In this document: in pieces, positions 30,245 through 42,450 of the stretch
How the letters are laid out: each line of letters begins with the position of its first letter
Numbering within the stretch: the stretch's first letter is position 1
From: Piezodorus guildinii
Lineage: Eukaryota > Arthropoda > Insecta > Hemiptera > Pentatomidae
Direction of reading: 5' to 3'
DNA: 64,000 nucleotides
Assembly: GCA_023052935.1 (NCBI GenBank)
Contig: CM041295.1
Span: 165,993,366 to 166,057,365 of the forward strand
Notes under the pieces: generated by a model
Told to the model about the DNA's origin: nothing
Databases searched by the model: none
Seen by the model: only the letters and a program-made list of their open reading frames with translations
Position numbers and translations under genes: made by a program

Positions 30245-32675
30245 TCAACCTTCTAGGTGGGTTGTATGGATGAGGGATCTGGATAGGGATTGAGCCAGAG
30301 AATTAGGATGATGAAATAGGTTCTGGTGGAATTTCGAAAATTTGGATGGAATTAGGTCTAAAATAAATGGAACATTAAGTTCGTGGTGCAAGGTATAGTT
30401 GGAGACATAATAAGGAGCATTTACTATTGTACGGAGGACTTTGGATTGAAAGGATTGAATGCGTTTGATGTTAGTACGTTTAGCTGTCCCCCACAGTTCA
30501 TGTCCGTAGGTCCAGATGGGCTTCAGTATTTTCTTGTAGATTAATAATTTGTTGTCAACTGTAAGTTCAGATTTTCTGTTGAGTAGTCGGTATAACTGTC
30601 CGAATCGTCGGTTGAGTTCTTGTCTTTTAAGTCTTATATGTGGGTTCCAAGTCAATCTTTTGTCTAGCAGTAAGCCAAGATACCGGACTGTATCTGAAGA
30701 GGATATGGTAATGAGTTGAAATAAACTGGCGGACAGGATTTTCGTCTAAGAGTAAAGGTTATGTGTTTACATTTGGCTTCGTTCACCTTTACACGCCAGT
30801 TATTACACCAGTGTTCGATAAGGAAAAGGTGTCTCTGAAGGTTTAAGGATGCTGTTTCAGGATTGGAACTGGATGATAGGATGGCGGTATCGTCTGCAAA
30901 AGTTGCCAGAAAGGTGTCAGGATGATTAGGAATATCAGCGGTGTAAAGGATGTAGAGAACGGGTCCCAGGACGCTGCCCTGAGGAACACCGGCCTCAACG
31001 GGATAAAAGTTGGAAAATTCTACACTACAGCGTACTTGAAAGGAGCGGTTAAGGAGGAGTACTTGAAACGCACCAGAACAATACTCTTTGCATTCAAGAG
31101 CTGAGGAAATATGGTCTACAACTCGGAGCCCCTGTTGAACTGTGGAATGCTGAGGACGGAATCCAAACTGATGGGAAGGAAGATTTTGAGATTCTAATAT
31201 GGGTAGGATATATTTAAGAAGAAGCCTTTCGAAGATTTTTGAGAGGATGGGGAGTAGACTAATAGGCCTGTAGGATGAAGTGTTGTTGGAAGGTTTGCCT
31301 GGTTTTAGAAAAAGAATGATAGTGGAATGTTTCCATAACAGAGGAAAATAGGTGGTGCGTAGGATGCAGTTGTAAATATAAGTAAGGAATATAATAGCTT
31401 TTTGCGGGAGTTGTCGGAGGATCTGAGGAGTAAGGAGATCGTGTCCAGGAGATTTACGGAGGGTCAGTTTTTGGAGAAGGTATTTGACCTCAGAGGGATT
31501 AATAGCTTTAGGAGGTAGGGAAAGTGGAATTGGTGACATAAGAAAGTCTTGCACTGTTGTAGTGTGATTGATGTGGGATTCCGGGTGAGGAGTGAATACT
31601 TTGGAGAGGTGTGTGGCGAATTCCTCGGCTTTATCGTCATCAGACGCAGCCCAGGAGTCATCACCACGTCGGAGAGGATGGGAAACTTGATGGTATTTTA
31701 GGATCTTTTTCGTGACATTCCACAGGGAATTATCTCGAGCTGATAGAGAGGAGAGGTAGGAATTAAAGGACTGGGAACGGAAGGTCGCCAACTCCCTCTT
31801 CAATTGTCTTCAATAGAAGTTATAGGAGCGGCGATCTGTTGGGTGTCGGGTGCGCTGCCATAATGAACTTGCTCGGCGTTTGGTGTGGATGAGGTCTATA
31901 ATAGGTTGTGGAAAATGATTTTGGTCTGGATTTATATTGGAGTGTTTAGGAGAGGAAGTAGTCCAGACAGCTTGTTGGAAAAGGTTCCAGTTGACAGGGC
32001 CTCGGATGAATGATGGTGGAATGGGTTCTGGAATTGGAGTGAGAGATACTTTTAGGATCAGTGGACTATGGTCTGAGGATAGTTCATCAAGGCGAGTTAC
32101 AGACAAGTTGAGGGAGCCTAATCCGCTGTGGATAAAGAAGTCGAGGATGTGAGGATTGCGGTTAGGATCGCTTAGCCAGTAGGTAGGGGAGTCAGGAGGC
32201 AAGATATTAAAATTTCGGGAGTTGAGTGCATACAGCAAATTTCGTCCCCGAGAATTCGTGGTTCTGGAACCCCACTACTGATGCTTAGTGTTTAAGTCTG
32301 CACCCAGAATGAAACGATTTCCTAAGGAATCCAGGATGGATACAAATTCGGAATTGGAAATGGAATGTTTAGGAGGGCAATATGCAGATGTGAGGGTAAC
32401 CGGAAAGGAAAAAGTCTTGATTACTATGGCTGTGGCTTGTAGGAAATCATAGGTGGGAAGTGGGAGTAAATGATAAGAGAGGGATTGGTGGACAATGATA
32501 ACAGAACCGGCATGGGCTTTGCCGTCTGGGTGGTCAGTACGGTATGTCCTGTATTGCGGTATTTTGAAATACGTAGTGTTATCGTTTCGTTTATGTCTTC
32601 TGCAACAACGCTGTCAGTTCGTCAGTATGATTTCTAACACCATTCGCATTCCAAAGGAGAATGGATAAGGAGTTA
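30245..32675 (-). pseudogene. Jockey A copy 2 ORF2, reverse transcriptase lacking motif A
   Basis: Minus-strand ORF2 in three open pieces (31810-32238, 30664-31803, 30245-30655). The endonuclease N-terminus (32570-32675) is frameshifted. In the reverse transcriptase, the segment that in copy 1 holds FLDIAQAFDRVW is deleted, so KEYCSGAF runs directly into LLNRSFQVRC. Motif B (GVPQGSVLGP) and motif C (TFADDTAILSSSS) remain. Loss of the motif A aspartate predicts a dead polymerase. A second deletion fuses NWNLFQQ to AVWTTSSP in the endonuclease-polymerase linker. Confidence 0.85.
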
Positions 32676-32686
32676 GGTTAAGTCAT

Positions 32687-33978
32687 TTAAGGATTTTTCA
32701 AGGCAGGGATTAGATTTGATACTAGATTTGTAAGGAGTGATATAAGCGGCATTACAAGAAATTTGATTTTGGAGATGAAAGATGTCATTAGACTAGTAAG
32801 ATCTGTGACGTTTGATGGTGAAGGGATATGAGAAATTTGATGTTGAGGAGTTTTTTGAAGATTAGGTAAACATTGAGGGATAGATTGTTGTACAATAGAT
32901 TGAGATTGTTGAGGAAAACGTTGTTCCGGCAGTGCCTCGATTTCATGTCTCTGGTTTCCACCTCCAAGCAAGTGGGAAAATGACACGTTAGAATTCACAA
33001 GTTTAGATGGTTCTCTTCTGCTTCTGGTTGGTACAGCTGTTTCATTCGGATCCTGAGGTTTTCGGTACCTGGTTCTGAGTTTCTTGTAGATTTCACATCC
33101 CTTGTAGTTAGCCGGGTGGTCCTTGAGGCACAGAGCAAATACAGCGGGTGTTGATCTTGATCTTGTACATTCTTCTGTTTTATGCTGTTCACCGCATTTC
33201 ACACAGCGTGGTATGTGATGGCAATAACTTTTGGTATGACCATATGCCTGACAGTTATGGCACTGAACTATTTCTTTCTTTGTGTAAGGTTTTTCAACTT
33301 TTACACGGGTATAGTACAGTCTACTGAGGTCATGGATTTTTTTGACTCCTGCTGATGGTTCCAAGTCCACGAAGAATAGAGGCAGTAGAATTTTATCTTT
33401 TAGAACGTTGGTGACTTGCTCACTTGGAATTCTAATTCTGTCAGTTCTTCTTTGATAGCTTCAACGGGTGTTGAGGAATGTAGGTTTCTGATTACGACCC
33501 TTAATGCTCTCTCCTGGCGCAGCTGATAAGTATGAAAGTCAGCTTTGGTCTCAGTCAGATATCTTACAATCTTTCTGTAGGTTTCAGCAGTAGTTGGAGA
33601 TATTTTAGTATCATTGGTTCTACTTATACAATAATAACTATTAGGATCAGTTACTTTGTTTAAATGCGCACACATCAGTTTAAAATTTTTAATATTTTTA
33701 ACAAATATTAGTGGAGGTAGTGGTTCCTTGGGTATAGGAGAATATTCCATGGTTTCTTTTTCATTTTGGAGGATCTGAAATGGATTTGGTGTGAAAAAAA
33801 TGGGGATTCATCAGTTATTCCTTGTGATGATGTGCTGGGCTGTGGTTTAGATCCTAATGAGGTAGCTGACGCGGTCGCTGGTGGAATCATTTTTTTTATT
33901 TTGTTCACGGCGGGGTCTCTGTTTTGTGGGAGACGACTTAGAACCTGCAGATTTAGATCTTTTACTTGTCGCCTTTGA
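32687..33978 (-). pseudogene. Jockey A copy 2 ORF1
   Basis: Zinc-knuckle ORF1 in pieces at 32687-33370, 33400-33750 and 33708-33908. The first knuckle CHNCQAYGHTKSYC and the second CVKCGEQHKTEEC are intact; in the third the leading Cys is Phe (FALCLKDHPANYKGC). The N-terminal segment has TSATSLG-like and QPSTSSQGITDESPF sequence, and a middle piece gives PLIFVKNIKNFKLMCAHLNK. Frameshifts near 33380 and 33790 separate the pieces. Confidence 0.8.
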
Positions 33979-34311
33979 GGTCTTGACTTGATAACAATAT
34001 CTCATTGATTAAAAATAATAAAAAATAAATAATGAGATAAGAATTAAAGATAAAAGAAAGATAAGTAAAAGAAAAGCAAGCCCGAGCTTGCCGAGCTAGC
34101 GGCAATCAGCTGATCAGTGGCCCTCCTTTCACTTTTTTGTGATTGTACAAAGTAAATTATAACTTTGCTTACCGCAATTTCTTTAATATTCACTGCCGTA
34201 GTATTCCTGAGGTCTAGTGATATTCTCCAGACTCGATTCAAGCGAATTCCTACTGAAAAAATCAAAAATCTGAGAGACGATGTAACGCATGACTGTTATC
34301 ATCGTGCGCAT

Positions 34312-34660
34312 CAGCTCCTAAATTTCTAAAATGATCCATTTGAGCCTATCTATTGGGGTGGGTAGATGGCATTCTATCAAAAATTTTTTAACAACGAAAG
34401 AATTAATGTCATACATTACATTAGGATTTTGTATTGATGACAATAAAAACATTGTTTTGCCCCCAAACGTTTTCAAAAAGCCTCCAAAACGAAAAAATAG
34501 AGGATTTTAGTTTCTCAATAGGCAGCCCCAACCGCTGACATGCGCTCCAGGTGATGAAGTGGAACTAACGTCCTGAATCTATGAACATTTGTACCCTTTA
34601 TAATTTTTCTTGACTTTTTCTTACTACCGTAGCTAGAAGCATTGTAGTTTGGAAGGGAGA
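34312..34660 (-). pseudogene. BEL/Pao protease remnant
   Basis: Upstream continuation of the minus-strand BEL element beyond Jockey A copy 2. Readable pieces are LVPLHHLERMS, and after frameshifts FFRFGGFLKTFGGKTMFLL and YDINSFVVKKFL, matching the stretch between the protease active site and the linker. The active-site triplet itself is not preserved. Confidence 0.6.
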
Positions 34661-35668
34661 GATATGTTAATCTTTATATAGTGAACAAAGACTCGTACTC
34701 GGATCTGATGTTCGATCTATAGGAGGGTTTACTTCGTTTAAATCAGCATTTTTTCGTTGAAATTCGAAATTCAGTTGAGTGTGATAAAGTAGATCGCATT
34801 CTGAACTTTTAATTATGCTACACTCCTTTGACCTGTAATTCTGAAAAAATATTTTTTGACAAAGTCATTTATTCTTAATACATTCACGCTGGCACCAATT
34901 TTCAATGTCTGCTCTGTGAGGGGGTGCTCGAATTTATGCTGGGTTTCATTGATTATTGCCTGTTCAGACCTGTATACGATTTGTACATTTGCTAACAGTC
35001 TAGTGTGTGTTTATTTTATAATTTGTGTGACTTATGCGGATTCTTCTCAGATTTCGTCCAGTAAGTATAACTGAAAAGGCAGTAAATATGTATTTTAAAA
35101 TAATTTTTGCTCATAAAATAATAGATAAAACAATATGGAAATAAATACTATTTGGTAAATGCCACCCGATAAGATAGACTAGTGTGGGCCACTAGTGGTA
35201 CGTGCCGCTCCATGAGACATACTAGAGCGAGTCACCGGTGGCCTGCGCCAGTGTACTTGTTAATCTGCCTATAGCAATTCTAAGGAGACAATTTTAATAA
35301 CTTTTCACAACCTTGAATTTTATGCAACAACAAAATTCACAAGATCCTGGGATGGGGCCTGGAGTTACAGATTAGTTATTAATTTCTTTTTTTAAATTAA
35401 ATTCTTTATTCAATAAAATTAACAAAGTTTTAGGAACAAACCAACACGCATCATAATCTGAAAATATTTCAGTTATATTGTACATTAATGAAACATGCAC
35501 AACGGTAAAAATAGTATTAGTGCTGTAAGACATTAACTAATTTTTAATTTTTTTTTTCAAATTATTAATTTAAGCTTGTATCGCCGTTCTTGTCATAAAT
35601 AACTGACGGATACGATGTAGCTTTCATATAGATTTTTAATATATAAAATTACTGATTATTTGTTATTA
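34661..35668. other. Intronic spacer with repeat debris
   Basis: No clear gene. A short GC-richer block (35165-35260) contains near-inverted GCCACTAGTGG and CACCGGTGGC words. From about 35385 there are several T-rich, ATTCTTTATT-type starts that look like 3' tails of truncated minus-strand retroelements, ending at the T-run where Jockey C begins. Confidence 0.4.
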
Positions 35669-35819
35669 TTTTTTTTTTTAATTCTTTTATTGATATTTAC
35701 AACTGTACACAGTACAACAATTAAATAAGCTATTTACAGAACTTTGGCTTGGAAAGGTCTTGAGAAGAATCTACCTAGTGGTTGCACTTCAGAGTTTATT
35801 TGGTAAGCAGGTCTCGAGG

Positions 35820-38494
35820 CCACCGTCTTTTCAGACGCCTCGGAGGATTATCGGGAATAGATGCCGATGAGAGGATGCTTACAAGCGGGTTTGTATGGGT
35901 GGGTAATTTGGAATGAAAGGAGGAGTATCATTTTGGGCAATTACTGCAACGAGTGGGCTATTCAGGTCTCTATGGATGAGTTTGTTGGTAACAAAGTACG
36001 GAGCGTCTAGGATTTGTCGAAGGATTTTGGATTGCAATGATTGGATGCGGGAGGAATTCGATGGTTTAGTGGAGCCCCATAGCTCTATGCCATAAGTCCA
36101 GATAGGTCTAATAATGGTTGTGTAAATGAGTTTTTTTGAAGTATAGAGAGAGTTTTGATCGTTTGTCAAGTAAGTGTTTTAATAGTCGATATCTACGAGC
36201 AGTTTCTTGTCGTTAAAGTCTTGTATGAGGATTCCATGTAAGACATTTGTCAAGATGAAGTCCAAGGTATCGTATTTGTTCTACAGTGATGAGTGGGGTT
36301 TGATTAAAGGAGACAACTGGAAAGGAAGTCATAGGTTTACGACGCAGAGTGAAGGTGATTTGGTGGGATTTATTAGAATTTATTTTGATTCTCCAATTGT
36401 GACACCATTCTGCAATGGCGGATACATGGTTCTGTAGGAATTGGGAAGCAACAATAGGATCATTATTCACGGATAGCACGCAAGTGTCATCAGCGTAATT
36501 AGATAGGACAGTGCTTGGATGGATAGAGATATCAGCTGTATACACCGTGTAGAGGATTGGACCTAGGATACAACCTTGAGGTACGCCGGCTGACTGGGTG
36601 AATACTGAGGAGGAGGAGAGATTATGATTAACTTTAAAGGTTCTATATGTATGGTAGGAACGGATTATCAGGAAATATGTCGGGGAGAGGAATATTCGGA
36701 GTTTGTAGAGCAGTCCTAGGTGCCAAACTCGATCAAAAGCCTGTTCCACGTCAAGAGAGGCTCCTGTGCAGTACATTCCGAGCTCCAATGTTGAGGATAC
36801 CACATCCACCACACGATGGCACTGTTGAATAGTAGAGTGGGATGATCGAAATTCAAACTGGTGGTCAGGAATGACGTGCTTTGAGTCTAGGATCGGATAT
36901 AACCTTTTTAGGAGAAGTTTTTCAAGAATTTTGCCCATAATGGGCAAACGGGATATAGGACGGTAAGAGGATGGGTACTCAAGTGGCTTTTTGGGCTTAG
37001 GAATCATTTTTATAATAGAAAATTTCCAGGTATCAGGAAAATAGGTAGTACGGAGAATGGAGTTATAGATATAAGTAAGGGAAAGGATGGCCTTTCGAGG
37101 GAGCTGTTTCAGGATGTTGGGTGTAATAAGGTCGTGGCCTGGAGATTTTTTAAGAGGTAATTTATTAAGGACGTTGATGATTCCTGATGGATGAAAGGCT
37201 TTAGGAGGAGGAGACATTTAGAGTGGAACATTTAGTTCTGCTTCAACATGTTCATTATGGAATGGGTTAATGATATCAGGATGAGGATGAAAAGTTTTGG
37301 ATAGGTGTTTGCTAAAGATTTGGGATTTTTCATTATCGGTTCTTGTCCAGGTCTGGGATTCAGTGAGGAGTAGATGAATAAAGGTTTTTTATTTCAGTAG
37401 TTTCGCAGTTGTTGTCGATAATGATTTGTCTGACGTAGTTAAGTTATCTGTAAAGGACTGAAAGTTTTGAATTTTAAGTTTTCTCATTTCTGTCTTTAGT
37501 TTGTTAGTCAGTTTACTGTAATGGGTTTTGTCCGATGGGAATCTGGTTCTATGCCACTTTGCTCGAGCTCTGCGTTTTTCTATTAGTAAGGGACGCATAT
37601 GACTTGGCAACTTTGTTTCATGAGCTTTCCTATTTGTAAAGTGAGATGTGTTGTTGTTTATGGCTCTTTCTATTGATTTTGTAAGTTCTTCAATGGCAAA
37701 GTCTATGTCCTGTTTAGTTTTTAATGGGATTTGTAAGTTGAGTTTGTTCTCTAAATCATAACGAAAATTTTTCCAGTCAACGTATCCTTTAATCAAGGAG
37801 GGAGGAGATGGTTTAAGAATAGGATTTGAAGGCATGAGAAGCAGAACCGGACTATGATCTGAGGAGAGATCATCTAAGGATTTAATTATAGATTGGGCGG
37901 ATGGGATTTGGGAAGTGATGAAGATGTCAAGGATGTCAGGACGATTTTTAAGAGATGTTGGCCAGTATGTGGGATTAGGAGGTGATAAAATGAAAAGCTA
38001 TAGCAGGTTGCGACACGGGAAAGAACCCTTCCACGAGTGTTGGACGTTCGGCATCCCCATCGTTGGTCTTTGGCGTTGTAGTCTCCTCCAGCAATGAAGC
38101 ACGGACCTAGGGATTGGAATAAGGATTCAAGGTCGTTAAGGTTGAGGGAATTACCAGGAGGGCAATATACAGCTGAGATTGTCATATTGAATGGACGGCA
38201 GGATAAGGAAATAGAGTTTGACTGAATGGTGTCAGATGGAGTGGAGGGAATCAGTGAGTGAGGTAAGGATTTGCGAATGAGGATACATGAGCCAGCGTGT
38301 GATGTGTTGTCTGGGTGATCTGATCTGTATGTGATCTAGTCACGTATGTAAAAGTAAGAATGAGTGGTGAAATGAGTTTCAGTAATCAGTGCAATGTCAA
38401 TGTGATTGTCGTGAAGAAATATGTCAAGTTCGTCTCGGTGATTGCTCAGTCCGTTTGCGTTCCACAGTGGAAGAGCTAGGGACTTATTGTTCAT
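35820..38494 (-). pseudogene. Jockey C ORF2: endonuclease and reverse transcriptase
   Basis: Starts at ATG 38494 (LPLWNANGLSNHRDEL). The endonuclease includes TYRSDHPDNTSHAGSC, with an in-frame stop just before it, and AGGDYNAKDQRWG. The linker (37389-37835) is open. The reverse transcriptase (36213-37217, 334 codons) is intact: motif A SLDVEQAFDRVWH, motif B GVPQGCILGP and motif C NYADDTCVLS. The C-terminus (35879-36169) has TTIIRPIWTYGIELWGS. At least three stops or frameshifts separate the segments, so no full product is made. The palm region is the best-preserved Jockey reverse transcriptase in the window. Confidence 0.85.
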
Positions 38495-38903
38495 CGTGGG
38501 AGATTAAGTGGGAATTGTGACAGGAGATTTGCAATGAGAGAGATGAGAGGTCTTATCGTATATACAACGTACAAGACTAACAGAGGACTATCAAGCGTAC
38601 AGGGCACTCCGCAATCTTACTCAGGCAACAACCAGACAGGCAAAAACAAATTATTTTCACACAGCCTTCTCCTCTACTCCTGATTCCAAGTCAAAATGGC
38701 AACTCCTCCGCAAACTCTCACTCTGCAAACCATCTTCTTTACCAGTCTCTCAAGTCTCACCTGATGAATTAAATTCTTACTTCTCATCCACCTCCTCTGA
38801 TACTTCTACACTATCTCCTCCCGAGTTTTCAACAATCCCATCATTTAATCCTGATAATTTTTATTTTTCCGATATCTCACCAACTGACCTTATATCCTCT
38901 ATT

Positions 38904-39652
38904 ATGAAATCCCATACTAACTCCATAGGATTTGATGGAATACCTGTAAAGTTACTAAAATTATGCCTTCCCGATATCCTACCAGTTCTTCTTTTCATAT
39001 ATAATTTTTCCCTTCAAAATTCCGTATATCCTACTAGTTGGAAAAAAGCAATAGTTCATCCTATAAATAAAACCTCTAATCCTATATCCCTTAAAGACTA
39101 TCGCCCTATTTCCATCCTATCTAACCTTTCCAAACCTTTAGAAAGAATAGTCCAGTCACAATTGTCTAACTTCCTCGAAAAGTCCAAACTTCTTGATCCT
39201 CTCCAATCTGGTTTCCGACCCGGCTTTTCCACGCAATCCGCCCTCAAAATCACTAGTGACATACATACTGCCATAGACGAAAAGAAACTGACAGTACTAA
39301 TACTTCTAGACTTCTCAAAAGCTTTTGACTCACTTGATCACTCTATCCTTTTTTCCAAGCTACAGTCTCTATCCTTCTCCAACAGCACTATACATTGGTT
39401 TAAATCATTTCTCTCTAATAGGACTCAAGCTGTAACCATTCCTAACCATCCTCTATCTTCCTTCCTTCGTCTCTCGGCAGGTGTGGCCCAGGGTTCAAGC
39501 ATATCTCCTCTCCTTTTTAATTCCTATATCAATGATCTTCCCAATTCCGTCCATTACTGCTCCCACCACTTATACGCTGACGATTTCCAGATCTACTTAT
39601 CCTTCTCTCCCTCCGAGTGTCTAGTAGCATTTGCCAATATTCAGGAAGACCT
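38904..39652 (+). pseudogene. Family D reverse transcriptase, locus 1
   Basis: Open from MKSHTNSIGFDGIPVKLLKL through PISLKDYRPISILSNLSKPL, QSGFRPGFSTQSALK, motif A LLDFSKAFDSLDH, motif B GVAQGSSISPLLF and motif C HLYADDFQIYLSFS, to the point where a 68-bp Jockey-derived tail interrupts it. All catalytic aspartates are present. Upstream frame (38567-38900) includes QVSPDELNSYFSSTSSD-type linker sequence. Without the insertion the frame would continue into the thumb, as in locus 2. Confidence 0.8.
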
Positions 39653-39683
39653 TGGTGGGACAGATTGTAATATTGCTCGATAG

Positions 39684-39720
<37 letters not shown>
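39653..39720 (+). mobile_element. Ultra-short retroinsertion: Jockey A 3' tip with poly(A)
   Basis: 68 bp present here but absent from the same place in locus 2 (63072). It reads TTGGTGGGACAGATTGTAAT, a few more bases, then about 35 A. The non-A part matches the last bases of Jockey A (minus strand TTGGGACAGATTGTAAT near 30040). It is therefore a severely 5'-truncated Jockey A insertion of about 30 nt plus tail. Confidence 0.75.
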
Positions 39721-39723
<3 letters not shown>

Positions 39724-40502
39724 TAGAATCTGTGCCTGGGCAACCCTAAATAAATTAAGGCTAAATGCTATGAAAACTCAAGCCATTGTTATAGGTTCCA
39801 ATTCCCTCCTAAGATCCCATACTACATTTCCAACTCTAAGCCTAAATGACCACCCCATCTTCACTTCCTCTGTCAAAAACCTGGGGATTACCATTGACCA
39901 AACCCTCTCCTGGAAACCCCATATTGCCCCAAATATCCCGTAGAACAATAAGTACCCTTAAATTTTTCCATCGCTCCCGCCATCTTCTTCCACGATCCAC
40001 CCGTAAGCTCCTTGTCTCCTCACTTATTTTCCCCCACTTTGACTACTGCTGCGGGGTATATGGTGGACTCTTGATTGCGCTCGAGGACAGGCTTAAGCGA
40101 ATTATGAACATATTTTTAAGATTTGTCCTCGGCACACCGAGGAGGTCTCATGTGACCCATTTATACAGCGCGTTAAAGTGGCTCCTTCCCTCTATCCGCA
40201 GACAATATTTCCTGGGATCATACCTTTACCAAACCATCCACTCCCAGCTACCTCCCTATATCCACAGTCTTCTGCAATTTAAATCGTCAATCCACTCCCT
40301 TGAAACAAGATCACGCCATTCCGACCTTTATATTCCTATCCATAGAACAAAAACTTTTGATCACTCCTTTCTTGTCCGCTCTACTACTCTCTGGAATTCC
40401 TTACCTACTCATATCCGCCATGCTTTATCCCTACCATCATTCAAGTCTCAGTTGTTCCAGTACCTACTGTCATCCCAAACAGACGCTGAACTACAAGCCT
40501 GA
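39721..40502 (+). pseudogene. Family D reverse transcriptase thumb and C-terminus, locus 1
   Basis: Continuation after the insertion: RICAWATLNKLRLNAMKTQA (39725-39785), then a frameshift, ITIDQTLSWKPHIA-type sequence, DYCCGVYGGL, RRSHVTHLYSALKWLLPSIR, RQYFLGSYLYQ and a basic C-terminus. Stop at 40502 in the same place as locus 2 (63857). Frameshifts lie near 39860 and 39930. Confidence 0.75.
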
Positions 40503-40837
40503 TATTTCAAATCAAATTTAAATTCATACAGAAAATTTATTATTTATTGTTTATATTAAACTCAGTTAATGAATATGTTATTATGAACCAGTTTCAATGT
40601 TTTATTCTATTCAACGCTTTAATCTATAAGATGTTATGTATATTACTCTTTTATTTTATTTACTCTTTTATATACTTTATCCACTTTTTTTTTTTTTTTC
40701 TCTGATACCATTGTAAATAAAAAATTATTATAATCCTTTGGTCTTTTGGCCAGACACATCGTATATCGTAATTGTACATATCAATTGTTCTTAAGGGACC
40801 CTGTCCCAGAATAATAAAAAAATTTCTATTTCTATAT

Positions 40838-42450
40838 TGGACATCTAGTAGTAAGGATGAGAGGATAGATGTAATGTCAGATGGGTTTTGGCTGGAATAG
40901 GGATAGTAGTTAGAGTCATAGGACGGAGGATTAATTTGGGCAAGAGAGGGTTGGATCTTCCGTTGGGGACGTTGTGAGTGTTGAATCTTCACGGTACTTC
41001 GGATGAGGATTCGAAATGGTTGGAAGGAAGGGATGAAACTGGAACTTTAGGAGCGTTCTGAGGAGGAATAACAGGGGGTAACTCAACCCTCGAGGAGACA
41101 TTTTTAGGGGGGAAATTATTTTTTGAAAATTTAGGATGAGAAAGTATGGGATGAGGAAGTACATGAGAGGTCTGAGGCTGAGGTTGGGAGATCTGTGGTT
41201 GAGGATGGGAGGAAGTCTGAGGCTGGGACGAGGAAGGTCGAGGCGGCTGAGAGCATGGTGACATTACTGCAGAGTAGGTCTTGGAAGAAGAACTATAGGA
41301 GGTCGAAGGCCGTTGAGTTGGACTGATCCCTGCAGTCCTCCGGGCGATAGGAACGCTCCTCTCTGAAGGGCCAGGTTTTTCTTCTTCAGGAACAGAACTT
41401 TTCTGGTTTTGCGATATTGAGGCTGAGTAAAGTTCTTTTTGTATGAGTCTAGTTCTGTAGACTATGCAACCTTTGTAATTTGCTGGGTGCTCTTCGTTGC
41501 ATAAAGCACATTTTGCTGGAGTGTCAAGAGGCTTAGGGCAGGCATCTGTTGAGTGCAAACCTGCACATTTGACACATCGTGCCTGGTGATGACAGTAGGA
41601 TCTCGTGTGCCCCAAAGTTTAGCAGTTAGTGCACTGAACTATTTCTGTTCTCCTTCTCGGCTCCTCAAAGCGGATACCAGAGTATACCAATCGGTTGATA
41701 TTGAATATATCCGCATTATTCGGGGCAGGCTCAAGATCCACAATAAATAGCGGTAGTGGATATTTATCACGCGGATGCAGCACACAGGAAATGTTCCTCA
41801 CACTGTGTCCTAATTCTTCGAGATCTACCTGGATTGCCTCTGTGGGGGTTGTACTATGTAGTCCTCTCAAGACGACCCTATATGACTTTTCTTCTCTGAT
41901 TTGGAAGCAATGGAAATCATACTTTTTAGATGCTAGGTATGACCAGTTTTTTATAATTATCTTTGCCACTAGTGCAATTTTTTATATCTTTCACCCTTGA
42001 AAAACACTTAAAGTTTGGTTGTCCAATCAAGTTTGAGATTTCTCGACAGAACGACATGAAGTCCAGAATATTGGAGACAAATATTCGTGGCGGTTCTGGT
42101 TCGATGAATTTTTTGATTTACTGAGGATTCGGTAGGAAGGTTACTTACCTAAAGCTTCATATTTGTTACTGATAGGAATGGCAGGAGTAGATGTGTTGAT
42201 TTCAATTTTGCTGGTTGAAGGTAGACTTTCGGATTCAGGCGGTAAACCTTGGGTTGGTTTAGCAGTTTTATTTTTCTTTTTTTTTTTTTTTTTTTTTTTT
42301 GGGTGATTTGCTCGGAGATCCAGGTATTATATTCCTTTGCCTTTTCTGTAGGGTTCGCCTTTTAAGATATTGTGAGTCAGTCTCACTTATTTCAGAGAAG
42401 GCAGTATCTTCATCAGTTTCCATGCATGAAATTGTGCCAGAGGACATTTT
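40838..42450 (-). pseudogene. Jockey C ORF1
   Basis: Minus-strand ORF1: N-terminal part (42430-41970) poorly preserved, then an RNA-binding-like segment (41619-41969, YDFHCFQIREEKSYRVVLRG), and knuckles QCTNC (stop) LGHTRSYC, CVKCAGLHSTDAC and CALCNEEHPANYKGC. A Pro/Ser/Gln-rich tail follows (SQPPRPSSSQPQTSSHPQPQ). The nonsense codon at 41616 falls inside the first knuckle. The C-terminal end is cut by family D at 40837. Confidence 0.8.

Larger units (their letters stand above)
29994..34311 (-). mobile_element. Jockey-clade element, family A, copy 2
   Basis: Second near-complete copy of family A with poly(A) tail (T-run 29991-30004), ORF2 (30245-32675), ORF1 (32687-33978) and the same 5' end as copy 1. 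CAGCTCTAAATTT (29979-29991) and CAGCTCCTAAATTT (34312-34325) form a target duplication with one indel. It interrupts the BEL/Pao protease-linker region. Relative to copy 1 it carries an internal deletion of about 110 bp near 31050 and another of about 80 bp near 31975. Confidence 0.9.
26100..34660 (-). mobile_element. BEL/Pao LTR retrotransposon pol, dissected by later insertions
   Basis: Minus-strand pol fragments in the right order for one element, 5' to 3': protease 34312-34660, protease/reverse transcriptase linker 29340-29993, reverse transcriptase 27660-28053, RNase H region 26100-26555. They are separated by Jockey A copy 2 (29994-34311), a composite insertion (28054-29350) and a SINE-bearing block (26556-27660). 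Frameshifts and stops are frequent. No LTRs were recognised at either side, so the element is truncated or its LTRs have eroded. Confidence 0.75.
38567..40837 (+). mobile_element. CR1-like non-LTR element, family D, 5'-truncated copy (locus 1)
   Basis: Plus-strand insertion in Jockey C ORF1, beginning mid-ORF2 at ACGTACAAGACTAACAGAGG and ending after AATAATAAAAAAATTTCTAT. It lacks the endonuclease. It has an almost intact reverse transcriptase (38904-39683), cut by a 68-bp insertion, then a thumb and C-terminal region (39846-40502) and a 3' untranslated region. LLDFSKAFDSLDH is the CR1/L2-type motif A. No long target duplication is evident, as is common for CR1-like elements. Confidence 0.8.

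Noticed and set aside
34856..35074. 72-codon ORF ending near a GTAAGTA donor-like word
   Set aside because: Low-complexity hydrophobic peptide, no upstream or downstream partner exon seen; splice word can occur by chance.
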